DNA of 64,000 nt, taken from NCBI GenBank assembly GCA_022749755.1, contig CM040442.1, positions 5,678,457-5,742,456 on the forward strand, given 5' to 3'. This document shows, piece after piece, positions 25,386 through 36,777 of this stretch. The stretch is from Azadirachta indica (taxonomy: Eukaryota; Streptophyta; Magnoliopsida; Sapindales; Meliaceae). The notes under the pieces are model-generated. The model was given only the letters and a program-made list of their open reading frames with translations, had not been told where the DNA came from and did no database searches. The position numbers were made by a program, and so were the translations under genes. Each line of letters starts with the position of its first letter. The first letter of the stretch is position 1.

Positions 25386-28022
25386 TCAGCTCTCTGACTT
25401 TCCTAGTCTTTGCCAGTAACCCTCATCACCACAAGAGCAGATTCCATCCTTAAAATGGTGGAACTGTTCAGTATCCCTAATAAAAATGTCTCTGCGTACA
25501 TTCTTGGAGATGAACTTGACAGTATTGTGACACATTTGGCATGTGTAGAGATTCTTCGTAACCCAAATCGGCATACCAGGTGCAGTGTTAAGGAGGCCAA
25601 ATGCCACAGCCAATCTCTCACTGTGACCACAGAAGATTTCAGCTTTTGAAGCTTCAACTTCACTCATGCAATCATATTCTGAACCACCAAAACCAACTGC
25701 TTTCATTTTCTCATAAAATCCCACCAAAACTGAATTTATTTCCTTTATTTGGGGATGGAAATTGTCACCGCTAAGGAAAGCATGAACTTCTCCCTTCACT
25801 TCCACCCAACTGCACCCAGGATCAACAGTCAGTCCTTCATCTCTCATCATCTTTCTTACTTTTGCAACTTCATCCCATTTCCCACTGTCAGCATAGAGAT
25901 TACACAAGAGAATGTAATAGCCAACATGTTTTGTCTCAGTTTCAAAAATACGCTCAGCCGCAAGTTCCCCGAGCTCAACCCATCGATGAATTCTGCATGC
26001 ATTTAGTAAGGCTCCCCATATGGCAGCATCTGGCTTCATAGGCATCTTCTGTATAAACTCATGAGCTTCCTCCAATTTCCCCGCACGGCCAAGTAAATCA
26101 ACTATACACGCATAATGTTTCAGATTTGGTGTGACGGAGTACAACTGCTTCATGCTATTAAAATATTCTAAACCTTCAGTCACCATTCCACATCTACTAC
26201 AAGCACATAACAGAGCAATAAATGTTATCTCATCAGGACTGACCTTAGAGTCTATCATTCTACAGAAAAACTCTACAGCTACCACTCCTTGTCCCCGCTC
26301 CGCAAACCCTGTCAGCAAAATATTCCAAGCAGAAACATCTTTTTTGTTTGAGTTAAATTGGTTCCATGCAGGTTCCATCCTTCCGCACCTTACATACATG
26401 TCTAGAAGAGCATTAGGAAGAAAACCATCAAATCCCACACCAGTCCTTAATGCATGAGCATGAATCTCTTTTCCACACATTAGAGCTCCTATTCTAGCAC
26501 ATGCAGATAGAACAGAAACTAAAGTAACAGCATTTGGTCTTAAATTCAACTTCATTTGCCGAAAGAAAATCAATGCATCAAAGCACCGGTTACTGAGCCG
26601 AAGCCCAAGGATTATTGATGTCCAAGATATCACATTCTTCACAGGAATATGGTGGAACACTTCTAGGGCCTTATTAATGCATTTACACTTGGAATACATA
26701 TCAATTAGTGTGTTTGCAACAATTACATAAGATATGAACCCTGTCCTGTTAGCAAGCTTGTGAAGTTTAATACCCAAATCCAATTTCCCTAAACAAGCAC
26801 AGGCAGATAGAACACTAGCTATAGTGATCTCATCAGGCATGATACCCTCTGTCTCCATCATTTTATAAGTTTCCACAGCTTTATCAGGCAGCATATTATC
26901 CTCATAACCTGAAATCATTGTCGTCCATGACACTACATCTTTAAATTCCATTCTACTAAAAATTTGTTCGCCTTCCTCCCAATTCCCAAAACTTGAATAC
27001 ATTTCAATCAATGAATTACACACAGAAACTTCATCACAAAATCCCATTTTCATAACATATCCATGAACCTCCCTCCCTAATCTCTCATCACCAAGCAGCT
27101 CGGATGCAGATATAACGCTACTCATGGTCATGAAATCTGGATCAATCAAGACGTCCCTCATCATATTAAAAAACTTTAACCCTTCCACGTATTCTTCATT
27201 CTCAAAATACCCTGAAATCATTGCATTCCATGATATCCTATCTCTCCTAGGCATGCCATCAAACACCAACCTCGCACTCACCAAATCAGCACACTTTACA
27301 TACATGGTTATCAAAGCATTAACAACATCGACATCAGCCTCAAACCCAAACCTAAGCACGTGAACGTGAACCTCCTTTCCTCTCTTTAAATCTGGCACAC
27401 CACCACAAGTCCTTAGAACACATGGAAACGTATAGACATCAGGCTTAACACCGCCGACCCAAAACATCCTCTGATACAAACTCAACGCCTCATCGAAAAA
27501 CCCCGCTTTTGCGTACCCACCAATCAGCACATTCCAAGAAAACAAATCTCTCTCGCACATTTTACCAAACACATACCACGCATGAACCAGATCACCTAAC
27601 CTCACAAACATACTCAAGAACGCGTTGCCAAGTTTAACATTCAAATGGGTCATTGTTTTTGACGCAACAGATTGCAAATGTAATCCCTCATCATAAGCTC
27701 TCCTCCACTCACATAATCTAACCAAATTCAACAAAACAACTTCATCAACACAAATATTAAGCTCTTGCATCGAGTCTAAATATTTTAAAGCTTGTTCCAA
27801 AGATCCATTAAGGCAAAGTTCATTTAAACGTGAATTAGGGTTTTGAGTGGCGAGTGAACTAGTGTTTTGGGTGTTAACTACTCGAACAGTTTGAGCAATT
27901 TTTGAGGAAAAAGATTGCGTTTTGGGTGTAACAGAGAAGAAAGAAGTTTTGGGTTTTAAGGTTTTGGGATTTTGAAGGTTAATGTGGAGAGGATTTTGAG
28001 AGGTTTTAACAGGGAAAGCCAT
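25386..28022 (-). CDS. ECB2: PLS-DYW pentatricopeptide repeat protein, VAC1/ECB2-like chloroplast RNA-editing factor
   Basis: An intronless 878-residue protein. The frame is open a little further upstream, but only from a TTG, so the ATG at 28022 (MAFPVKTSQ) is the likely start. It gives a basic, Ser/Thr-rich N-terminus like a chloroplast transit peptide. A long series of P, L and S repeats follows (for example DLFSWNVLIGGYAKAG, DRISWNAMISGYFE and DVSAWNILLTGFAERG), then E motifs, the PG box (DPGCSWVEVKGEVHAFL), and a DYW deaminase-like domain with HSERLAVAFG (His-x-Glu) and CQMCHNTVKFIS (CxxC) zinc ligands. The N-terminal block LVRLCEWRRAYDEG and the repeat wording match my memory of Arabidopsis VAC1/ECB2 (AT1G15510), needed for editing of accD and ndhF transcripts and early chloroplast development. 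The C-terminus is unusual: CSCGDEGYW followed by seven more residues, instead of ending at DYW. Confidence 0.92.
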   Translation of the reverse strand: MAFPVKTSQNPLHINLQNPKTLKPKTSFFSVTPKTQSFSSKIAQTVRVVNTQNTSSLATQNPNSRLNELCLNGSLEQALKYLDSMQELNICVDEVVLLNLVRLCEWRRAYDEGLHLQSVASKTMTHLNVKLGNAFLSMFVRLGDLVHAWYVFGKMCERDLFSWNVLIGGYAKAGFFDEALSLYQRMFWVGGVKPDVYTFPCVLRTCGGVPDLKRGKEVHVHVLRFGFEADVDVVNALITMYVKCADLVSARLVFDGMPRRDRISWNAMISGYFENEEYVEGLKFFNMMRDVLIDPDFMTMSSVISASELLGDERLGREVHGYVMKMGFCDEVSVCNSLIEMYSSFGNWEEGEQIFSRMEFKDVVSWTTMISGYEDNMLPDKAVETYKMMETEGIMPDEITIASVLSACACLGKLDLGIKLHKLANRTGFISYVIVANTLIDMYSKCKCINKALEVFHHIPVKNVISWTSIILGLRLSNRCFDALIFFRQMKLNLRPNAVTLVSVLSACARIGALMCGKEIHAHALRTGVGFDGFLPNALLDMYVRCGRMEPAWNQFNSNKKDVSAWNILLTGFAERGQGVVAVEFFCRMIDSKVSPDEITFIALLCACSRCGMVTEGLEYFNSMKQLYSVTPNLKHYACIVDLLGRAGKLEEAHEFIQKMPMKPDAAIWGALLNACRIHRWVELGELAAERIFETETKHVGYYILLCNLYADSGKWDEVAKVRKMMRDEGLTVDPGCSWVEVKGEVHAFLSGDNFHPQIKEINSVLVGFYEKMKAVGFGGSEYDCMSEVEASKAEIFCGHSERLAVAFGLLNTAPGMPIWVTKNLYTCQMCHNTVKFISKNVRRDIFIRDTEQFHHFKDGICSCGDEGYWQRLGKSES

Positions 28023-28874
28023 TGTTAGAAGATAGAGAGCATTCTTGTTCTTGGGGTTTTGTTCCGGGTTTATCAATTAAAAGGATAAAATCTGAAATCC
28101 TTTGCAGAGAAATTAGTGTTGTTATTGTGCCAACACTTCAGCAGATGATGATGTTTTAGCTTTGTCTAATTCTGTTTTCGCTTTCTCAAATATTTATTAT
28201 TTGATTTGTTTATTTACTTAGCCTTAATTAAATGTGATGTTATAAACATTTTTAATTTCGTATAATCCATCTTTTTAATTGTCTATTATTCTAAACTAAT
28301 AAGCTATTTAAATTAATTAATTTTATACTCCAATCCAACTCATGTTGCTTTAGATAGGTTCTACAAATATCATGAGTTTAGTTATTACTATAAATTAATT
28401 TATCAATTAATATATTTTTTAAGAGTTTCTTCCTAAAGAATTATTCATATTATATAATTTATATACATTATATTATTCAGTTATTTAATGCATGATAATA
28501 TGGAAATTCTTAATAGAGATAAATTACAATAATATTAGTATTGAACAAACAACACATTCACTTGTAGCTTGGTACACAATCTTATTCAGCCTTACATTAT
28601 TTTTCAAGTCACAACACACAAAATAAAACAAATTAAAATTACAATAACCGAAAAAAAAGTTTAAATTTCTATTATAACTATTAAAAATATAAATTCATAT
28701 ACAAATTTTATAGAAACAAATTAACGTGATAATATATATTATTATTATTATTAGTCTCATCTTTTTATTTTCTTTTTAAAAATATGTAATAATAATATAT
28801 AATATTATCACGCTAATTTGTCTAAATAAAATTTGTATTAGAATTTATACGAAAAGATATACTTCAGTTTCGAT
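28023..28874. other. Intergenic between ECB2-like and NPH3 genes
   Basis: About 850 bp of AT-rich DNA. It contains the ECB2-like upstream region and a small foldback element at 28691-28851, annotated separately. No gene is seen. Confidence 0.6.
28691..28851. mobile_element. Small foldback MITE
   Basis: Two arms of about 62-64 bp (28691-28752 and 28788-28851) are near-perfect reverse complements around a loop of about 35 bp. Both arms contain ACAAATTTTAT, then ACAAATTA(A/G)CGTGATAATAT, then a TAT/ATT-rich stretch. It lies about 24 bp from the stop codon of the NPH3 gene, so it may be part of that gene's 3' untranslated region. A similar arm motif recurs elsewhere in the window (near 8936, 12695 and 50526). 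No coding capacity. Confidence 0.8.
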
Positions 28875-30847
28875 CTAAGACATAGATTTTCTCCACTTAT
28901 TGGGAGCATTCCTTCCTCGAACCAGCTTGGTTTTCATCTCCATTGGTGTTTGTCTTCCTAACGTCGCTTCACCTTCTCTATTACCTTCTTCAATCCTCTC
29001 AACAACACTGAGAGTTCCCTTAACCGAAGGCATAATTCCAAGCTTCTTCCATCGAAAGAAACCTTTCTTTTTCTCGATCAACTTCTCTATTTGCATTTGC
29101 ATGGTATTGCATTGGCTTTGAAGCCTGAGCACATCTTCTCTTAGCTTCCTTATCTCCATCTGTTGAGCATTCACTTCACGTTTTGATAAGCAACGAGCTG
29201 CTGGAGGGTCAAGCCCTATGTTAGGGCTTCTAGTTCCATTAAATGAGCCACTCCAGTCTAGTTGTTTGTTGAGCTTAGCTTGTTCAGAGAAGAGAACTTG
29301 GATCACAGCTCGAACTGGTAGACGTTCATTTTGAGCAGCATGTAGCGATGCTTCTGGCGAGAGCTTTCGACTGTCGATTAATCGACAAAGGCTCTTTCTC
29401 TCGTGCTTTGAAACCCCAGGATGTGCCTGTAAGAAAATTATTTCATCATCTCTAAATTCATGGGTTTATTAATCATAAATCTAAAAACACTCTTGATCAG
29501 TTGAAGGTAGTTGAAACAAATAAAGAGTAAAGGTAAGGTTTACCTATATGTAGTAATGGTATTTAACTCTTCGGCTAGTGTTGAGCATTAGGTTGCAGTA
29601 CATACATAATGCCAATACAAATTCTAAGAGGTAAAGCTTATACTAGCTGTCACATGCTTCGTAGTAGACAACAGAAAGGGCCAACTATTTCTGGCAATTT
29701 TTAGACTGCTACACTCGAGATAAAGGGCATTAATGTCAATTTACAGTCTGCAAGAACCCTGGTAACCTAATTCTTCAGATGAAGAATCTTGTGCTGGTGA
29801 CAACGCACCAACCACCACTACAACCCATTTGGTCCCAGCCGCCTGTTCTTCTGCTTTATTAATTTTTCTTTTGCCAATTCCTATTCACCCTCCTTTTCTT
29901 TTGGTCAGAAATTAATTATAGCAATCAAAGAGTATTAAGCCTCAGGAATCATTAAAAAGCTGTGAACAGACCTTAATCTCCTGCCGACAATAGTAATTAA
30001 CCTTTAAACTTCGAACAATTGAGACAAAACAGCCAGAAAATATCATAACGACAAAATTTAAAGTCATGGAGATGCTCAATTTTAGCATAATTGACAACTA
30101 ATTAAGTAAACTTACTTTGAGATAAGTATCAATGGCACGGTATAATCCATCATTTGTAGCACGAGCATGGCTAGGAAGAACAGCAGCAAGCGAAACAAAC
30201 TCAGATAAGCTTAAATTGGAGTCCATAGCAGCTTCAGCTAAGTAACAATCAACAAGCTTAGCAACTTTAACCAAAGCAGCGCCGCTCTTGGCTCCTTCAG
30301 TATCCAAATGAACAAACTTCTTCACCAGCCTTGTTACAAGCTCAACGTCTAGCAATGTGCCGCACGTGTGACTAAACGACGGTATCAGCAGTTCTTTCAG
30401 TGAAGCTTGGTCTAACTGCCATGAAATTCGTTTCTCCAACTCTTCTCTGTACGTTGGCTCTGCGTTCACCATGTTGGCAGTGCGAAGAAGACGTAGAAGA
30501 AAGTTGCATGGGAGTGAGTCCTTCTCAGGAGGGAGAATTCCCACTAGGGTTTCCACAAAAAATCGTTTTTTAATCCATGACGCTGTGACGCTCTCTGGGG
30601 ATTCTTCAAAGTTGGTTAAACCTATTTGCATATCGTCGTTGGAGAGATCAGGTAGCCATTTTGACGCGTAGTGAGCGATGATTGAGCCAATGAGGTCAGG
30701 CCTGACGTCTTTAGCTTTGATGCCTGCTATGGTCTTGACAAAGTAGTCCATGTCAAGAATGCATGCGTCGTCGAACCAGCATTCAGCCCCTAACTGGGTT
30801 GGTTTTCCCGGGAAAGTGACAGATTCCGGCAAAAATAGGTTCTTCAT
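28875..30847 (-). CDS. NPH3-domain protein lacking the BTB domain
   Basis: Two exons, 30116-30847 and 28875-29426, giving 427 residues. NPH3/RPT2-like proteins act in phototropin and auxin-transport signalling, the BTB-containing members as CUL3 adaptors. Visible NPH3 blocks: ECWFDDACILDMDYFVKTI near the start, VRPDLIGSIIAHYASKWLP, then across the intron HPGVSKHERKSLCRLID followed by KLSPEASLHAAQNERLPVR and AVIQVLF. A coiled coil (about residues 300-345) and a basic tail follow. Typical BTB-NPH3 proteins are 550-650 residues with a BTB domain ahead of this point. Here the ATG at 30847 has an in-frame TAG 21 bp upstream (across the intervening codons), and I see no BTB-coding exon upstream to the NTT gene. 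From memory AT1G52770 is a similarly short NPH3 protein beside CSE and DUF2921, so the short form may be ancestral to this clade. Without BTB, direct CUL3 binding is doubtful. Confidence 0.88.
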
Positions 30848-32463
30848 TTTGGTATGTTGGTTGTAGCACTAGCTGCAAATTGAAGGGCTTACCTTATGTA
30901 CCAATTTCACATGTTGCTTGACTAGAGTACCCCCAGAAATTGACCATAAATTTGAAGGATTATATGGGTGGTTTAGGAATTAATGAAGAATTTTTCCAAC
31001 GGGTAGAAAACGAAATAGAAGGTTGAAAGGATGTGAATGAATATGCAGAAGGATAAGAGAGGGAGAGTGAAGACAAGTTTCTTTAAATGCACAATATTCC
31101 TTCCATTGAAACTTACAACCAATCGATGTTCATTCTCTGCTATCATGAAGAACGCCACCACCCAGACTGAAAGAGACTTGGAACGGAAAGGCTCTCTCTC
31201 TCTTTCTCTGAAACACATACATATATACATACACTAGCAACGTGCTACAAGGGCAGAATTAGCTAGCTCGTGTGTTATGCTAATGTGTCATGGGTTAGAG
31301 TTGGCATGTATATGCAAAAACGTGAAGCCCTTTTTACTGTAATCCAACATTTATGAGTTTATTTAGCGGGGAGGTGACGGGATTTTTTTTTTGTATGATT
31401 TAGGACTTTTGGAGATGATGAGTGTGTGGAAAGAGCGAAAACATGTGAATCGCTTTGCCTATGATTGGACGAATTATAAGACAAAATTCATTGATGGGCG
31501 GATCAAATTTCCTAATTAAATGATTAAAAGACGTTGGTGGGGGCAAGCAAGTTCCCATACTATATGTCGAGAAATGTACAAATAGGGGCATTTATGAGCG
31601 AAGAAATGTACATCTTAGCATTATACAAGCAGCACGTGAACTCTTTGTTTTGTCTTTTTCATAGGCTGCATCTGCATTTTCTGTTTGTACACGGGCCAAG
31701 ACTGTAGGGGTTAGCTTCTTGTGGTTCCAACCAAATAGACCACAGTCTTCTCATGCAAATACCTCAAGCTTGGGCCTAAAATTCTTGCAAGGTATGACTA
31801 GGGGTCCAATCAGATGTAAGCTATTGGAGAAAAGGAATCATAATTTGAGTTTTGGAAACAGGTTGCACAGTGAGGCAATTTGTTAATGTTGACTTATAGA
31901 TGCCGTCCCTTGGAAGCACTTCTGCTTGACAAACTGGAAAGCACTTAAAAGCCAGCACAGTTTAGCTTTTAAAGTCACCCAGAAGATTTCATCTTATCTG
32001 GGAAAAGGCTTGACATATATAATTCGGTAACCTTCTGTAATCAGACATATGAAGCTCTGTCATCTCACTTCCGAATCATCACTTGCAATAAAGAGATACG
32101 AATCAGAAGGGGCAGAGTATGAAAAGAAATGTTCCAACAGTCATGATAAAGCAGCAATTTCTTATGAAGGATGAATCAAATGCAACCTACATGTTTGCAT
32201 CTAGAAATATTCATAAAATGATTAAATTTAATGTTGTTCTTATTAAATAAAAAACAAATCCGATTCTACAAAGAACATTAAATGTATGAGTAACAGATGC
32301 TAAACTTGGTTATCTACGGACCCAAAAAAGGCGGACTTAAGACAGACATGCTCACATTTGTTTTAGCTATTATTATTTCTGTAATTTTGGGAAAATCCTA
32401 CAACCACCAACTCGTAATGGTGTACTTCTCATTCTTCCTGCAGCAATTGATGAAAGAATTATT
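30848..32463. other. Intergenic: NPH3 promoter and NTT 3' flank
   Basis: About 1.6 kb. A short CT-rich run near 31192-31207 and ACATATA repeats near 31216-31232 lie upstream of the NPH3 start. The left-edge region of the NTT gene (32290-32463) is probably its 3' untranslated region. Open frames here have no domain signature. Confidence 0.55.
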
Positions 32464-34798
32464 TCAGCTATTGCGGGGAGTAGATGTCTCACTTGCTGAG
32501 TCACCTGCTGCCGGATTCAATGCTGAGCCACTTGAAAGAGAACCATTTCCACTTTCGTTTTGAGAGACGACCGGGATCTTAACAGCGGCTCTTTCCATCT
32601 CTTTCTCAAGCTCTTCTTCCTGACGCAAAGCTGTAAACTGGGTATCCAAAGACCTGGCAGCTGCTAGCCATGCGAGAACAATCACCATAAGTATCCCTCC
32701 AAGGTAAGGAGTTGAGTTTGCAAGGGACCCAAATGTTAAGATCATAAACTGCTGGATGAGAGCTCCTCCGGACTTCCCCAATGGGTTACACACAACATCA
32801 ATGGCTGCCTTGCCTTTAACCTAACAAAAGCATTTAAATAGGCTACGTCAACAAAAGATGGGATGTGGAAGGAACTTTAGTGAAAAGACATCACAAACAA
32901 AATTTAGATTGAACTTCAATATCAATGACTTTCTTATTTCAAGGCATTTTTTGCTACCTATTCCAAAACTCAATAATTCAGATTTATTTGGTTTTCAATG
33001 AGACTAAAAACAATGCCACACAGAATAATAAAACCCTGCAATGAGTAAAAAGTTCTAACCTTCGTGTCCTCATCTAGAGGAATATATGCCATTTCTTTGC
33101 AAGGATCAAACAAGCTGTATTTGGCACTCTTGCTGAAAATGTTTTGCATGGCACCCACGTATACGGCTGCAAGCAATGGAGTCATCCCGAACTTTGCAAG
33201 AACAGGAGCAAATGGTTCCCCAAACAATATTAGAGAAAAGAACCCAATTCCTGTAAGCAGGAGAACCGTGGGTGTGATCTTTGCAGCAACCCCCCATCCA
33301 AATTTATCAAATACAAATTGACTTAGAAGCATCATGGTGAATGTTGCTATTCCAGTACAAGTTGAGAAGTCTCCCATAAAGGAAGAGTATTCATTCGGGC
33401 TCGGGAACTACAAAATCAAGAAAGGGGAGAGAATCAATAACGATTGAGCCCATTGGGCAAAGAAAATACAGGCATAAAACAAACTCAATTTACCTGAGCC
33501 TTAAGCTTTGATTTCCAGGTAACCTCAACAAGATTAATGCTGATACCATATGCAACCACCAGAGTAGCAAGATCCCTAATGTATCTTGAAGACACCAAAA
33601 ATTTCAAGCTCTCCATTGTTCCCATTTTCAGCTTCTCCTACAAATGGATTTATAATAAGGAAAAAGATTATATTTCTGACAGTGACTACAGACCACACCA
33701 CAATATCTAAGTGTTCCATATACACATATTTTTACAAAAGTCTTTGTGCCCATCTCCATGAGCCACTGAACAAGTGCATGGGAATGTGCTGATATAGTTG
33801 CATGTCTATTCAAGTAAATTCACCAATTATATCTTTTTCCACAATTGCTTTAACAAAAATAACAACAATACTCGCTTTGCAAAAAAATTACGACACTATC
33901 ACATTAGATGAATTGTGAGGAAATCCCTGCCGGTATTAATCATTGAGGAATTCCTGATGTAGGAATTAGGACCCTTAATCCATACTATGAAGAAAAAGGT
34001 TATCAATTTTCTGCACCTCGAGGAAGACAGAAGGAACAATATTGAACAAAAAGAGGTAAATTGGAAAGGTCACAAGTCAAAAACATTTAGGCATAACAAA
34101 CAAATCCTACTTTTTCAAATACCACGTAATAAACCAGTATTAGTCAATAGGTTCCAGTATTCAAATACCTACGACTTGACTCAATTAAAATATGATTAAC
34201 AATGAAAATGTTTCCAAGCAGACTATTACCTTCTTCTTCTTACTACGGGTAGGAAGAGGAACATAAGCGTTCACCCACCAGTAAAGGGCACAAATTGTAA
34301 CCCCCATCAGGACCACAATGCTCATCATACCTCTCAAGGAGATGGCCCAACCATCAACTCCAGGACCCAAATTTTTTCTCAAATTTGAGAAATACTTCAC
34401 TGTTCGCCCAGAGAAAATAAGGGCAACATTGGCTCCGAGTCCAAACAGAGGATAGAATCTTTTGGCTTCCTCAACAGTAGTTATCTGCACCAAGAATGTG
34501 CGACTCAATATCTCGTTCATCAATAAACCAATGCAATCACAAATTAATCAATGTGAATTGGACACAAATTAAATTCCAGAAAATGTACATGATTATAATA
34601 AAATGATTTCAGCTTAGAATGTAAGGCAGAAGCATGCTCCTTCAATTGCCAAGAAAACAGAGATGAGAAAATTTCAAGTCATACATATGTTTGACGTTAG
34701 ATAGACAATTGTATGATTTATATATTTATGAGATATCTTCCCATTTCCATTTCTCCTACATTTTTTCTTCTATGCTTCCACGCCCACCAACTTCACAT

Positions 34799-34835
<37 letters not shown>

Positions 34836-36777
34836 ATCAAATAAGCTATTGCTCTGTACAAAATCTGCTGTAACCATTCATGAACCCAACCATGACTTCT
34901 ATGTATTTTGGATAGATAAGCCACAACAGATGCTATACTTTTAAAGAAAATGCATAATTAATACTTTTACCTCACCATAAAACATTGATGCCATATTTCA
35001 ATTCAGAAATTGTGCAACTACTACTTCTACATCACCACAAAAACTACCACGGGATTTTACATTCACCGTCAAGCATCAACATCATTAATTTTGGCATTGG
35101 CAAAAACACAGGCAAGCACAAATCACAGGAATTAATTGTATCACATCCAAGGAACATTTTCATCCCTCATATACCAAATTTAACCCTACTATAAGGTGGA
35201 AGCCATAAGAGATACTATGACAAGAAAGATGACACTTGGAACACCTTAAGTAGTAATTTTACTTACATAAAATTAGATAAAGCAATAACAAGAAGAATAT
35301 CACAGGAAAACTAAAAAACATAAGATACTAACAAAATATAACCTCACAGAAATAACAAAATTCAATCACCATTTTACATATTAAAATGCTTTCAAAATTT
35401 TAAGAATCCCACAAACACCAAATCATTGATGATTCACACATACTAATTTCTTTACAAATTCAGAAAACAATGAGAAATTTCCTGTCACTTCCTCTAAGCC
35501 TTCACATGACTGCAATCTTTTCCATGATTACTAATCCAAACAAGAGATGACCATGTACAAATACTCATGCTGTACAAATACAAGTTAGCTCTCCAAAGAG
35601 TTACATAAGGAAACAAAAAATGGAAGTACCTAATCAATTCGATAATTAATAACGACAATCATTTAAGGAATTCAAGACAGACAGATATTCTTCAGCGTTG
35701 AGCAACCTCTAGGATAAAGACTACCAGGAATCTGATAACACAATTTGTTCTCAGTAGAAATTAGTTGAGCATATAAACTATCGAGCATATAAGACTATGG
35801 TACAGGAATTAAGATCAATATGATTAAACAATGAAGCAAACAAATCAATAAAGTACTTGTATGATTGTATAATGCTTAAACAATGAAGCGAACAAATCAA
35901 TTAATGCTTAAACAATGAAGCCAACAAATCAATAAAGTACTCGTATGATTGTTTAATGCTTAAACAATGAAGCAAAGAAATCAATTAAGTACTCATATGA
36001 TTGTATAATCACCTGATTGGCAAATCCCCAAAACAGAACAGAAATCACCACACTGCCCCAAAGTTCAGCCATGACATAGAACAAACAGAAACTCCAAATC
36101 CTCATAATTGCCAACGGACCAAGAAATCTCGGTCCGAGAATGTTAAGAAGCTTATCAGCCAGCGCCTGAGGGTGGATGTAGTTACTGAGCGGATACAAAA
36201 CAAACCCAAAAGCCCCAAAAAATGCTATGAAAGGGACAATAACAGTGTAAAACAAGGCCTTCTTAGACAACACATCAGCCAACTTTGTGTATAACAACAT
36301 AAACCCAATAGCCATAGGCAAGTTCACCCAAGTCTTCAAAAATGGTATAATCTCTGCACTGCTACCTTCAGCTGTCACAACCAGCACATCCTTTGTGTCT
36401 CTAAGGATTGTGTAGTTAAAAAGAATACAAAAGAACATTAACCCAAGCGGGATAATCTTCTTTAGGGTCGTTAGGTCAATACCCAAGAACTTTGGTTGCT
36501 CAGCTTCACCAATCAAAGGCACCCCGTCAGAGGGAGAAGAAGCAGCAGCTTCTGCTTTGCAAATAAGCAAATTTCTCTCTTTTGGGACAAACCCCTCTGG
36601 CTTTGACACAAAGCTGGAAAATTTCGAAACCCCATTTGAAGATAACGAAAACCCTTCAAGGGTTCTCGGTTTTGTGGCAAAAAGTCTCTGCTTTAAGCCA
36701 TTAGAAGTGTGTAAGCTCCTGATCCTAGGATTCAACGGCAGGGACAGAAGCCCTCTTGTTTGCAAAACAGCTTCCAT
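32464..36777 (-). CDS. NTT1: Plastidic ADP/ATP translocator (nucleotide transporter NTT)
   Basis: Five exons: 36013-36777, 34230-34484, 33494-33637, 33060-33407 and 32464-32820. All join in frame at codon borders, giving 622 residues, close to the usual plant length of about 620. NTT proteins sit in the inner plastid envelope and import ATP in exchange for ADP (and phosphate) to fuel non-photosynthetic and night-time plastid metabolism. The first 75-80 residues are Ser/Arg-rich with few acids, as in a plastid transit peptide. Then come the family blocks FNYTILRDTKDVLVVTAEGS, KTWVNLPMAIGF, LWGSVVISVLFWGFANQ, RFYPLFGLGANVALIFSGR, LVEVTWKSKLKAQFPSPNEY, KYSLFDPCKEMAYIPLDEDT and GKAAIDVVCNPLGKSGGALI. 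The hydrophobic pattern fits eleven or twelve membrane segments. It cannot be confused with mitochondrial AAC carriers, which are three-repeat proteins of about 300 residues. NTT1 versus NTT2 naming is arbitrary outside Brassicaceae. A 52-bp repeat array abuts the first splice donor. Confidence 0.95.
34802..34832. repeat. (AG)n microsatellite in NTT intron 1
   Basis: An uninterrupted AG run of about 15 units inside the first intron (34485-36012) of the NTT gene. Confidence 0.9.
35821..36008. repeat. 52-bp tandem repeats at the 5' end of NTT intron 1
   Basis: Three full 52-bp units (35821-35872, 35905-35956, 35957-36008) plus one unit shortened to 32 bp (35873-35904) that lacks the AAGTACT...GATTGT part. 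Each starts TGMTTAAACAATGAAGC. The array ends four bases from the exon 1 donor (GT at 36011-36012), so in gene orientation the intron starts GTGA and then runs straight into the repeats. Confidence 0.92.

Noticed and set aside
28023..28076. N-terminal extension of the PPR protein
   Set aside because: The frame opens with TTG, not ATG. The ATG at 28022 gives a good transit peptide.
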